From: an uncultured Mollicutes bacterium
Lineage (GTDB): Bacteria > Bacillota_I > Bacilli_A > ML615J-28 > CAG-313
Reading direction: 5' to 3'
Assembly (NCBI GenBank): GCA_900539265.1
Contig: UQBM01000003.1
Coordinates: 1-64,000 of the forward strand
Length of the DNA: 64,000 nucleotides
Every line of letters begins with the position of its first letter. Position 1 is the stretch's first letter. The notes under the pieces are model-generated. The model saw nothing but the letters and a program-made list of their open reading frames with translations. It was not told the DNA's origin and did no database searches. Of this stretch, positions 1 through 8,125 are shown in pieces. A program made the position numbers and the translations under genes.

Positions 1-22
1 TTGATTTGTTTTCTAATATCAT

Positions 23-124
23 TTAATACAAAATCATATAAGTTCTCATATCTAAGTTAATTAATGAAAATATACTTGCTACTACTAAGCAAAGAAAACC
101 AATAAGTCTAAATATATTTTTCAT
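23..124 (-). CDS. 33-aa membrane or truncated signal-peptide ORF
   Basis: A short reading frame starts at ATG 124 behind a good GGAGGA ribosome binding site and stops at 23. It encodes a basic N-terminus followed by one hydrophobic stretch (about residues 6-23) and a short polar tail, so it looks like a signal peptide or a single-span membrane peptide. No family is recognised. It may be the remnant of a longer secreted protein cut short by the stop, or a genuine micro-protein. It is the last item in the minus-strand accessory block. Confidence 0.4.
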   Translation of the reverse strand: MKNIFRLIGFLCLVVASIFSLINLDMRTYMILY

Positions 125-206
125 GTTTATTTGTCCTCCAAATTATTTTTTGAACTTCACAAGTATTATACCATTTCTATAAAAAATAATCTAATAATAT
201 AGATAA

Positions 207-230
207 AATAGTCCTATTTAAAGGACTATT
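207..230 (-). terminator. Stem-loop downstream of the zinc-ribbon gene
   Basis: A perfect 9-bp stem (AATAGTCCT / AGGACTATT) with a 6-nt loop. On the minus strand it is followed by a T-rich but interrupted stretch, so it is a plausible weak terminator for the accessory operon. Confidence 0.45.
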
Positions 231-309
231 AATAGCAAGCTTATTTAGATATTTTTTTTAATTGAAGCACTTAGGAAAATGCCATTACTAGCACTTCCCC
301 TTGTGCATT

Positions 310-837
310 TTATTTTTGTATAAATCTAATTAAATCTTTTTTATTAACTTTAAAATAATAAGGTCTTTCCCAATTCTTTTTTCTAGATATTGGAATCTTA
401 TAAATTAAAGTATCCTTATCAGTTTCTTCTATAAGAAAACATAAATTGCTTATAGATTCAATTGTACAATCCTCTACAACTTCATTATTAATATTTTCAA
501 AATATTTCTTGATATTAATATTTCTGCCTTTATTATAAAAATACTTTTGAACACTTTCTATAAGAATATCAATATCTTCTTGATTTATTTGAGTAACAAA
601 CTCTATATTTTGAGAACATTTTTGGCAATAAAACACCTTATGAATAAACTCACATGGTCCCACCATTACACCACCATCAACGCCAACACTAAAGTCATAA
701 TATTTAGCTTCATCTGATTTTTGACTCACTACTTTGTGATGTTTAACTATAGAAAGTTTTGAACCACATCTATAGCAATAATGTTCTCTGAATTTTACCT
801 TAAATGGATTCCCAAAACTATAGTATTGTTTATTCAT
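310..837 (-). CDS. Zinc-ribbon protein, putative immunity partner of the RHS protein
   Basis: This 175-aa protein starts at an ATG behind a strong GGAGGG site, only 11 bases after the RHS gene stop. It has two cysteine pairs, CYRC near residue 21 and CQKC near residue 71, the usual layout of a zinc ribbon. The rest is a mixed charged domain without signal peptide or membrane segment, so it should be cytosolic. I do not recognise the family. Genes directly after polymorphic RHS toxins usually encode cognate immunity proteins, and that is the inferred role here. An alternative is a small DNA- or RNA-binding zinc protein that merely co-travels. Confidence 0.6.
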   Translation of the reverse strand: MNKQYYSFGNPFKVKFREHYCYRCGSKLSIVKHHKVVSQKSDEAKYYDFSVGVDGGVMVGPCEFIHKVFYCQKCSQNIEFVTQINQEDIDILIESVQKYFYNKGRNINIKKYFENINNEVVEDCTIESISNLCFLIEETDKDTLIYKIPISRKKNWERPYYFKVNKKDLIRFIQK

Positions 838-848
838 AGTCTGCCCTC

Positions 849-3800
849 CTATGCAAATTTGATTCTAATATAGAAATCATACCCAAATAATACAGCAAAT
901 CCACTCTTATAATAGAATTCACCGTCTTTGATTCCGACACCAAATTGAAAACCAGCAGATAATGCACTGACTGAACCACCAACCTCAATTTGTGTATCAA
1001 AAATTTCAAACTGTACTCCTCCACGAGCAGTAAATACTGCTGCTTTAGCTTCAATTCCTGCAAAATACGTGTTTTTACTTGGATCAATTAAAATTCCAGC
1101 CATTGCTGACACTGTACCAATATCACCAACACCAACCAACGAAACACTAAAATCATCATTGCCAATACCGATTTGACCAGTAGCATTTAATAATGAAAAC
1201 TTACCAAAAGCACCCAGTACAAATTTTCCGTTTTTTAAACTAATTTGTGCTCTCGCATGTCCACTAGCATATAATCCAGTTACAGTTCCTTTACCAAAAA
1301 ATAATCCATTTCTAAACGAACCATTAGCAAGAACTGAATTAAATATACTAGAACCTCCACTAGATGAATTTATAATCGGCATAAATCCTCCACCTAATGT
1401 CCCAGATAACGCTGAATCAGCAATTGAGCCACCGGAAGAAACGGGTCTTTGTTTGTAACTCACAGGATTATTAAAGCAGTAACAGTATAAATTTAAGCCA
1501 TTTACTGATTCTGGATCTAAATATTCAATATCATCTGGTGAAATCCAACGACATAACTCCGGTGAATAATAACGTGAGGATACTAGAAAAAGCTGAGTTT
1601 CCACATCATAATAATATCCTCTATATCTAAATGGATTGTTATGTAAGACAAAGAAATCAATATTTGTATTTTTTTCTGGACTTAGTTCTTTTTCTACACA
1701 TTTACCCCATCCATCATATTCATATTCACCTATTATTCGACTTTTGTACATTATCTTACTTACATTGCCTAAGATATCTTTTACTATATCATATTTTTTA
1801 CCTTGATATTCAATTCCTACTAATCCTTCTAAATCATAGTAATATAATATTTCATTCGTTATTTGATTTTCTAGATTTCTCCATTCTTCTTTTATGATTC
1901 GATTTCCATCTAAATAATATATTTTAAAATACTCATATACTTTTTCTTCATTATTACCATATCTTATACTATGACTTACTTTTTTCTTATAGCGCACTCC
2001 TTGATAATTGTAATAATATTCATTTTCATATTGATAACAAAATTGTCCTTCATCTATGCAATACTTATATTTTTTCAATTGATTTCTTTCATCATATTCT
2101 AAGGTTCCTTTACCATCGTTTATGATGTTACCATAATTATCATACTCTATTTGATATATTTTATCATTTTCCTTAATGTTTGTCAAGATATCCTTATTAT
2201 AAATAAACTGCTTAATCTCTACATTATCCTTAATTATTTTTTCTACCATTCCACTTTCTTTACCATATTGATACTCAATTACACTTATTTCATTATCATT
2301 TTTTGTATGTGTTTCTTTAATCAATTGATTTTGATAGTCATATTCATATTCTACTTCTTTTTTATCTAATTCATCATTATTTAAATCATTCTCTAAATAT
2401 CTTTGCCCTTCTTCTTTTATTTTTTTTATATTTCCTGTTTCTTCATCATATTCACTTTCATATATAATTTCCGCTTTGACTTCTTGTTTTCCTTTTTCTA
2501 CTTCTATTGGCACATATACTCCATATCTTATTTTATTAATTATACCTGTTCCTTCTTTGTATTCTCTTTCCTGTCTTATTTCTGCAATAATATTATTTTC
2601 CGTTTCTTTTTTTTGCTTTCTTTTTAATCTTCCTAATTCATCATAACAATATTCAAAATTATATTCATCATATTCTGTTCCATCTACTTCATACTTCGTT
2701 CTTTTAATTCTAGGATTTAAATATTTTGGTTCTTCTTCATTATCCTTTACAGTTATATATCTTATATTATTTATACCAATTTTATATTCTCTTCTTTCAT
2801 TTTCTACTACCTTTATATCAAGTGGATATATTCCTTTACAATGGCATTCTACTGTATTATTTTCATCATCATATGTATATTCATATTCTTTTTCTTCATA
2901 TGGATCTTTTATTCGTATTACTCTAGATAAATTATCGCTATAACTAACATGTTCATAATCATATTCTATTTCTTTTTCGTCATTAACAGTTTTGAATAAT
3001 TTCCCATAAAAATCATAATAATTCGTAGTTATTTGTGGATGATTTTTTTCTTGATATTGTTTATATATTATGCTATTCAATTTATTTTTTTCTTCTATTA
3101 TTTCTGTTTCTAATATTAGATTCTTATTTTTATATATTTTTACTGCTTCACCAAAACAATTACATATCATTCCATATGTTCTTCCACTTTGATCAGAAAA
3201 ACTTTTGATTCTACCTTTATTGTCATATTTTATATTATTTTTACTATCCACATTTCCTTCTGGATAATTTCGGTATCTTATCTGTGTTATTTTTTTATCT
3301 GAATCATATGTAAACTCTGTAGTGCAATTTCCTTTGGTAGTATAGCTCAAGAACATTTGTGGTTCTTCATACTGATAATATGTTGTTATTCCATTTTCTG
3401 TATATGCTATAACATTTTCTCTTTGACTTTCATCTTCTTCTTGATAGCTATAGTTTATTTTTATGATTTCCTTTTCTGGGTTTTCATTATTATACATTTT
3501 AATTTGCATTAAATTACCATAATGATCATATTCATTTTCAGTTACTATTCCATATTCATCTATTTGTTTGTATAAATTACCATCTTCATAGTACCATGCT
3601 TCTACTATTGAAGATTTTGCAAAACTATTACTATTATTACTAATTATTCCAACTTCGCTTATAACCTTATAATATTGTATATTTTCTATTTCATCATTTT
3701 TATAGACAATTTGTGTTTTACTTATCGTATTTATCTTATTTGTTATTGGCATTACTGTACTTATATAATAATTTGGAACCCCTTGTTCATCTACTTCTAA

Positions 3801-5627
3801 TTTGCATTCACTATAATCAATTTCCAATCCAACTTCACTTACTGATTTTACTTTCGTACCATTACAATATACTAAATCAAATTCTTCTTGTCCTTGCCTA
3901 TTTTTATGATATATATTTTTATATGTTTCAAAAAGATCTTTCTCACTTATGAAAATTTCTGCTGTAATATCTTCGTAATGCTTTTTTCCTTTTTCTACAT
4001 ACATAATACTTTTTACTAGTTCAAGGGATTTTTCATTTATATTTATTGTTTTTTCATTGCTTGCCTCTATTCTTAAATCTGCTACTTCAATTGTTGTATC
4101 TATATCAATTCCTAAAATTTGGATTTTCATTGTCCATATATTTTCAGGCATATCACCTAAATTTATTGGTATTCTTACATATTGCCATGTATCTTTTAAT
4201 ACTTTTTCTAATCTTTTTTTATTTGTAATTTTTGGAAAATCTATCTTTTCTATTACTACTTCTGCACTAGCATCACTAATTAAATCTTGTTTAAATTTTA
4301 TCCAAAAAGATATTACAAAATCCTTTGCATATTTATACTTATCTTCTTGGAAAATTTCAGCAAATTCTCTTATTTTATCTTGTTTTGCATAAAATTCTGC
4401 CCTTTTATATTCATATGCGCAATTAGAATTTATTGAATTTTCAAAGAAAAAATTAGTTGTTAATTCCCAACCCTTCGTTTTAAATAAGGTCCGATATGAT
4501 TCTTCTATAACTAGGTCACCTTCAAATTCCTCTTTTTCTAATACACTAATTGTTTGTCCTTTTATATTAAAATAATACCTTAACGTTATCCCTTTTTTAT
4601 TCTTTATGGATGTATAATTATCTTCATATGTAAATTCGTATATTGCTTTATGATATTCTTTTGGCATAATTAAATTATAGCCTTTTACTTCTTCTTCTTG
4701 TTTGCTTAAATAATTACCATCCCCTATGTAACTTCCTTCTCTTACGTCTTGTCCTGCTAACCCTTCTTTACATATGGTTTCTTTTTTCATTACTCCTTCT
4801 ACTATTTTTTTAATTTTACTATCTAGACTATTTTCTATATAAACTGCTTCTAAACTTTCTTTATTAATTACATATTCAATCTGAGAATTACTATTATATT
4901 TTATATTAATTTTTTCTTTCTTACCTTCTTCTTTATTAATAGATATTTTTTCTAATCTATTATTTATAGTATCATATTGACATATTATAGCATTATTGCT
5001 ATTTTCTATCCAACTTTTTATTAAATTTCCTTCTTCATTGTATTCAAAACTTATTTTCCTCAATGGCTTTCTTTCATCATAAATACTTTTTAATTTTCCT
5101 TCCTCATCATATGTTATTAATTTACTTATATTCGGATTATTTCCTGCTACTATCCTTATCAATTGTCCCCTTTTATTAAATTGAAGTTGATTTTTGTTTC
5201 CATCTTTGATTATAAATTCTTGATTGCTTTTAACTATAAGTCTTAATCCACTTCCTGATTTATCATAATATACTTTTCCTTCTCCAGTTTCCTTATATTC
5301 AATAAATCGATGTGTTTGCCATCCTTCATCTATATATACATAATCTCCTTCTTCAAAACCTTCCATATTATATGTTGCTTTATATGGAAATACATATGAT
5401 TCTAGATTTAATTTCCATCCTTTCTGATTCCCTATTATTCTTCCTTCATAATCTGTTTTTTGATAATGACTATTATATAATAATGTTATAACTATTCGAT
5501 AGTTTCCTCCTCCTAACTCTAATAATGGATATTCATATATCATTCTTCCTGTTTTAATATTAACTTTGATTTCCCCAATACTATTACTATATTTTATTTC
5601 CGTTTGATTCATTTTACTATCATCCAT
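849..5627 (-). CDS. RHS/YD-repeat polymorphic-toxin-type protein, 1592 aa
   Basis: A giant intracellularly made YD-repeat shell protein. Many tyrosine/acidic repeats of the type YDERNQL or EYDGWG run from about residue 150 to 1350. The hallmark RHS core end is present near residues 1300-1390 (NPFRYRGYYYD, SRYYSPELCRWISPDD, NGLNLYCYCFNNPV). The N-terminus lacks a signal peptide, resembling the non-secreted N-terminal module of RHS proteins. The core is followed by a 199-aa C-terminal module (about residues 1394-1592) that is Gly/Ser/Ala-rich with alternating hydrophobic beta-like strands and no toxin motif I recognise. DNA of this tail (852-1448) has visibly less T/C-only bias than the core, suggesting module exchange. 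Start ATG 5627 lies three bases after the Mur-ligase stop, so translation is probably coupled. Family knowledge: RHS shells encapsulate and release C-terminal effectors; the effector activity here is unknown. Confidence 0.9.
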   Translation of the reverse strand: MDDSKMNQTEIKYSNSIGEIKVNIKTGRMIYEYPLLELGGGNYRIVITLLYNSHYQKTDYEGRIIGNQKGWKLNLESYVFPYKATYNMEGFEEGDYVYIDEGWQTHRFIEYKETGEGKVYYDKSGSGLRLIVKSNQEFIIKDGNKNQLQFNKRGQLIRIVAGNNPNISKLITYDEEGKLKSIYDERKPLRKISFEYNEEGNLIKSWIENSNNAIICQYDTINNRLEKISINKEEGKKEKINIKYNSNSQIEYVINKESLEAVYIENSLDSKIKKIVEGVMKKETICKEGLAGQDVREGSYIGDGNYLSKQEEEVKGYNLIMPKEYHKAIYEFTYEDNYTSIKNKKGITLRYYFNIKGQTISVLEKEEFEGDLVIEESYRTLFKTKGWELTTNFFFENSINSNCAYEYKRAEFYAKQDKIREFAEIFQEDKYKYAKDFVISFWIKFKQDLISDASAEVVIEKIDFPKITNKKRLEKVLKDTWQYVRIPINLGDMPENIWTMKIQILGIDIDTTIEVADLRIEASNEKTININEKSLELVKSIMYVEKGKKHYEDITAEIFISEKDLFETYKNIYHKNRQGQEEFDLVYCNGTKVKSVSEVGLEIDYSECKLEVDEQGVPNYYISTVMPITNKINTISKTQIVYKNDEIENIQYYKVISEVGIISNNSNSFAKSSIVEAWYYEDGNLYKQIDEYGIVTENEYDHYGNLMQIKMYNNENPEKEIIKINYSYQEEDESQRENVIAYTENGITTYYQYEEPQMFLSYTTKGNCTTEFTYDSDKKITQIRYRNYPEGNVDSKNNIKYDNKGRIKSFSDQSGRTYGMICNCFGEAVKIYKNKNLILETEIIEEKNKLNSIIYKQYQEKNHPQITTNYYDFYGKLFKTVNDEKEIEYDYEHVSYSDNLSRVIRIKDPYEEKEYEYTYDDENNTVECHCKGIYPLDIKVVENERREYKIGINNIRYITVKDNEEEPKYLNPRIKRTKYEVDGTEYDEYNFEYCYDELGRLKRKQKKETENNIIAEIRQEREYKEGTGIINKIRYGVYVPIEVEKGKQEVKAEIIYESEYDEETGNIKKIKEEGQRYLENDLNNDELDKKEVEYEYDYQNQLIKETHTKNDNEISVIEYQYGKESGMVEKIIKDNVEIKQFIYNKDILTNIKENDKIYQIEYDNYGNIINDGKGTLEYDERNQLKKYKYCIDEGQFCYQYENEYYYNYQGVRYKKKVSHSIRYGNNEEKVYEYFKIYYLDGNRIIKEEWRNLENQITNEILYYYDLEGLVGIEYQGKKYDIVKDILGNVSKIMYKSRIIGEYEYDGWGKCVEKELSPEKNTNIDFFVLHNNPFRYRGYYYDVETQLFLVSSRYYSPELCRWISPDDIEYLDPESVNGLNLYCYCFNNPVSYKQRPVSSGGSIADSALSGTLGGGFMPIINSSSGGSSIFNSVLANGSFRNGLFFGKGTVTGLYASGHARAQISLKNGKFVLGAFGKFSLLNATGQIGIGNDDFSVSLVGVGDIGTVSAMAGILIDPSKNTYFAGIEAKAAVFTARGGVQFEIFDTQIEVGGSVSALSAGFQFGVGIKDGEFYYKSGFAVLFGYDFYIRIKFA

Positions 5628-5630
5628 TTT

Positions 5631-7007
5631 TTACCACCCTAACTCTTTTAGGACTTTTTCAACTACTTCACTATCTTTTATTAGTTTCATTGTCGTTTCA
5701 CTATTACATAAAACTCTTCTATTTCCTCTGCCACTAATGAAAATAACATCTCCCTCTTTAGAATTAACAATTGCTTCCTTTATTGCTTGTTCTCTGTCTT
5801 CTATTATCTTTGAAAAAACTTTTCCTTCTAAATATCCTTCTAATTCTAAACATATATCTATTACTTTTTCTTTTCCATTATCACTTTCTGTTAAATATAC
5901 ATAATCTGCTTTTTCTCTCAATACTTCCATTGCATATTTTCTTGCCTTTTTACGGCTAGCTATGAAATCCTCCGTTTTAAATCTTGTCTCCCAATTTTGA
6001 TATCCGTAACCCATTGATCCTATCACAACTTTAATTTGATTTATTTCGTTCTTATCTTTTAGTTTTTGTAACCCTTCTAATACTTTTGGTAAATGACTAT
6101 CTATTACTATCATTCTTCCTTTTCTTTGATAGACTTCTGATCTTCCTGGTACTTTGATTTTTTGAATACATTTATTGTACTTATTAATATCAAAAACTTC
6201 CATTGCTTCTAAAACAGTTAGTGCTCCCACAATATTTAACGCATTATAATTCATCATCATTTCCGTCTTTAATTCATATGATTTATTTTTGACTTTGACT
6301 TTCATCTGTAAACCTTCTTTTGTACTTTCTAGTTCATATAATAGACTCGTTATATCTTCTTTATTTACTCCTTTAACTGTTGCTATATAGTTGCTACTAT
6401 AAACATACTTTTTACATTCATTTGCTTCTAATAATTCTTCCAAAAAATCTTTATCATAATCTTCAAATCCATAAACACATATACTTTCTTTTGGTATTCC
6501 TTCAAAAAAGGACTTTTTTATTGCTTTGTATGCTTCTTTGCTATACTCTTCTTCATTATGCAATGCATTGAAATTAGTTAATACTCTAACATCAAATTCT
6601 ATATCCTTCACTAACCCTTTTTCTATTGCACTTTCATTTACTTCTAACACTAAATACTCTGCTCCATATGCTTCTATTTCTTCTAACATATTAAGAAGTG
6701 ATGTTTCATTTTTTAAAGCAATTTCAATTGCTTCATTTTTTTTCATAAAACTTGCTGGAGAATCTATTGTTGCACTACTATATAAAACGCTCTTTTTCCC
6801 TATACTTTTTAAATATTCATGTATTAAATATGCTACAGTTGTTTTTCCACAACTTCCAGTTATACCTATAATTTTTAACTCCTCTATTTTTGCTTGTTCT
6901 TTTATTTCTCTTTTTTCTTTTTTCTTATACTCTTTTTTTATTTTTCTTAATTTTAAGCCCTTTTTTTCTAATTTCTTTTTTAATTCATTTAATTTTACTT
7001 CTTTCAT
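5631..7007 (-). CDS. Divergent Mur ligase (MurE-like), lacking the UDP-binding domain
   Basis: A 458-aa ATP-dependent amide ligase of the Mur family. Residues 1-42 are a Lys/Glu-rich charged helix where MurE normally carries its UDP-sugar-binding domain. The P-loop GITGSCGKTT follows at about residue 48. Later landmarks correspond to MurE: LEVNESA for the usual EVSSHA region, VLTNFNALHNEE for the TN..DHLD region, and VPGRSEV for the PGR motif. The usual DYAHTP is replaced by DSHLPKV, and the acceptor motif DNPR is not present. It sits between phage-like genes and an RHS gene rather than in a cell-wall operon, so a role in modifying peptidoglycan precursors or another amide product for toxin release is possible but inferred. 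Good RBS (GGAGG) before the ATG. Confidence 0.8.
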   Translation of the reverse strand: MKEVKLNELKKKLEKKGLKLRKIKKEYKKKEKREIKEQAKIEELKIIGITGSCGKTTVAYLIHEYLKSIGKKSVLYSSATIDSPASFMKKNEAIEIALKNETSLLNMLEEIEAYGAEYLVLEVNESAIEKGLVKDIEFDVRVLTNFNALHNEEEYSKEAYKAIKKSFFEGIPKESICVYGFEDYDKDFLEELLEANECKKYVYSSNYIATVKGVNKEDITSLLYELESTKEGLQMKVKVKNKSYELKTEMMMNYNALNIVGALTVLEAMEVFDINKYNKCIQKIKVPGRSEVYQRKGRMIVIDSHLPKVLEGLQKLKDKNEINQIKVVIGSMGYGYQNWETRFKTEDFIASRKKARKYAMEVLREKADYVYLTESDNGKEKVIDICLELEGYLEGKVFSKIIEDREQAIKEAIVNSKEGDVIFISGRGNRRVLCNSETTMKLIKDSEVVEKVLKELGW

Positions 7008-7022
7008 TTTCCTTTCCTCCTT

Positions 7023-7520
7023 TTAATCTTCTGGATTTGTTGATGGTGTATAATATTCTACTTTACATTTTATCTTTCCTACTCTTACACCTGTTTCTTC
7101 CGATGTTAATACTACATTGAAATCATATTCTAAAGCTCCATCTCCTTCTGGTTCTTTTCCTGCAAATACTTCTATTTTTATCGTCTCACCATCTTTTTGA
7201 TAATTTACACTAAATAAATCTTGGTATTCATTTTCTATTTCTACTTCTACTGCTTCTAAAACTTCAATCATTATACTCCCATAGCTTGCACTTGACCCAT
7301 CTGCTATTACTTTTATTTTTGTATTTTCTACATAATATTTTTTTCCTATTAATGTTAACGTTTTTGCATTAAGTACTGTTCCCTCTTCATAAACTTTTCC
7401 TTCATCTCTCTTAACTGTTACTAATATTGATTCAATTTCCCCGTTTTCGTTATATTCTATTTCTTCTACTTCTAATCTTCTTCGATTCTGATATTCTGTA
7501 TTTCTATCTTTTATTTCCAT
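7023..7520 (-). CDS. Phage tail-fibre/baseplate-like protein
   Basis: A 165-aa protein whose first 55 residues follow the pattern of short tail-fibre and host-recognition proteins of Firmicutes phages: an N-rich opening (TEYQNRRRLEV), a stretch TVKRDEGKVYEEGT and a closing LNAKTL. The remainder is beta-rich and acidic (ENEYQDLFSVNYQKDGETI), with no signal peptide. It is placed between holin and Mur ligase with an AAGGAG site and short spacing, so it is part of the same transcript. It could be a structural adaptor for the RHS product or a relic of a phage module. Family assignment rests on the N-terminal pattern only. Confidence 0.55.
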   Translation of the reverse strand: MEIKDRNTEYQNRRRLEVEEIEYNENGEIESILVTVKRDEGKVYEEGTVLNAKTLTLIGKKYYVENTKIKVIADGSSASYGSIMIEVLEAVEVEIENEYQDLFSVNYQKDGETIKIEVFAGKEPEGDGALEYDFNVVLTSEETGVRVGKIKCKVEYYTPSTNPED

Positions 7521-7524
7521 TTTC

Positions 7525-7806
7525 TTATTCTCCTTTATTCAATATTTGTTTTATTATTTGATTTGTTCCTGTCGCACTTTCCCCACTAGCAATTCCTACC
7601 ACTATGGCTACCCATATATTATCTACATTAAATATGATTTCTGGATTTGTTTGATATATCAATATTCCTAAAATTCCTCCCATAATTGCCATAACCATTG
7701 GTATTATTTTCTTTGCTTCTTTTTTCTTTCTAAATACTACTTTGTATATTTCTCCTATTATATAGCAAATTACTACTATTATTGGTATACTCGTAAATTC
7801 CATCAT
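7525..7806 (-). CDS. Phage holin (holin superfamily V-like)
   Basis: A 93-aa membrane protein with a first hydrophobic segment at about residues 6-22, a lysine-rich loop (FRKKKEAKK), two further hydrophobic segments at about 34-52 and 62-78, and a short charged tail (QIIKQILNKGE). The ending GIASGESATGTNQIIKQ is typical of small Firmicutes phage holins. Holins form membrane holes for lysin or toxin export. It is the first gene of the cassette, with AGGAGA before a double ATG (either could start). No endolysin gene follows, which separates this cassette from an ordinary phage lysis module. Confidence 0.75.
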   Translation of the reverse strand: MMEFTSIPIIVVICYIIGEIYKVVFRKKKEAKKIIPMVMAIMGGILGILIYQTNPEIIFNVDNIWVAIVVGIASGESATGTNQIIKQILNKGE

Positions 7807-8063
7807 TTCTTTCTCCTTTCTGATATCTTTTTGGTTAGCTACTCCTTTTGATATCTTTTCTTTGTAAATAATTAATTAACATTTACTCCTAATATTATAC
7901 TTTTTTACCTTTTTCTCTTTTGGCACGTTTTGTCCCACCTTTTTTTGCTTTTTATGTCCTTTTTTTATAATATTAAGACCTTTTTGTCCTGTTTTTTGTT
8001 TTTTATTTATACCTCTCTTCTTTTTTTCTGGACACAATTTCCAGATTTTCTTTTTAAAAAATA
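7807..8063 (-). promoter_or_regulatory. Leader and promoter region of the holin-RHS cassette
   Basis: This gene-free stretch carries a TATAAT at 7894-7899 (minus strand) roughly 90 bases before the holin start, without a convincing -35. Three direct copies of an AGGACA/GGGACA box followed by A-tracts lie upstream (7931-7936, 7955-7960, 7985-7990 on the plus strand as TGTCCC/TGTCCT). Two GATATCTTTT copies lie nearer the gene, and a 6-bp stem-loop (TCTGGA/TCCAGA) sits at 8027-8045. These look like regulator sites, possibly for the neighbouring metalloprotease regulator, but no regulator is identified. Confidence 0.4.
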
Positions 8064-8119
8064 AAAACTAGCATTTCTAAAGTGCCCATTTTTTGGGATT
8101 CACTTCAAAATACTAGTTT
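8064..8119 (-). terminator. Terminator of the metalloprotease gene
   Basis: A long imperfect hairpin with outer arms AAACTAG/CTAGTTT and inner arms around AAAGTG/CACTTC and CCCA/TGGG, directly after the stop at 8126 and followed on the minus strand by a T-rich run. It separates the regulator gene from the holin-RHS cassette. Confidence 0.7.
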
Positions 8120-8125
8120 ATTTTT

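Noticed and set aside
830..1087. 85-aa minus-strand ORF inside the RHS C-terminal region
   Set aside because: It is an alternative frame of the RHS tail, which has a continuous, better supported frame; no separate start signal.
1631..4392. Many plus-strand ORFs opposite the RHS gene
   Set aside because: They consist of low-complexity Leu/Ile/Phe/Tyr runs that arise from the antisense of Glu/Asn/Lys-rich repeats and have no ribosome binding sites.
849..5627. YD repeats as a DNA tandem repeat or CRISPR
   Set aside because: The repeats are degenerate protein repeats; no identical direct repeats with regular spacers are present.
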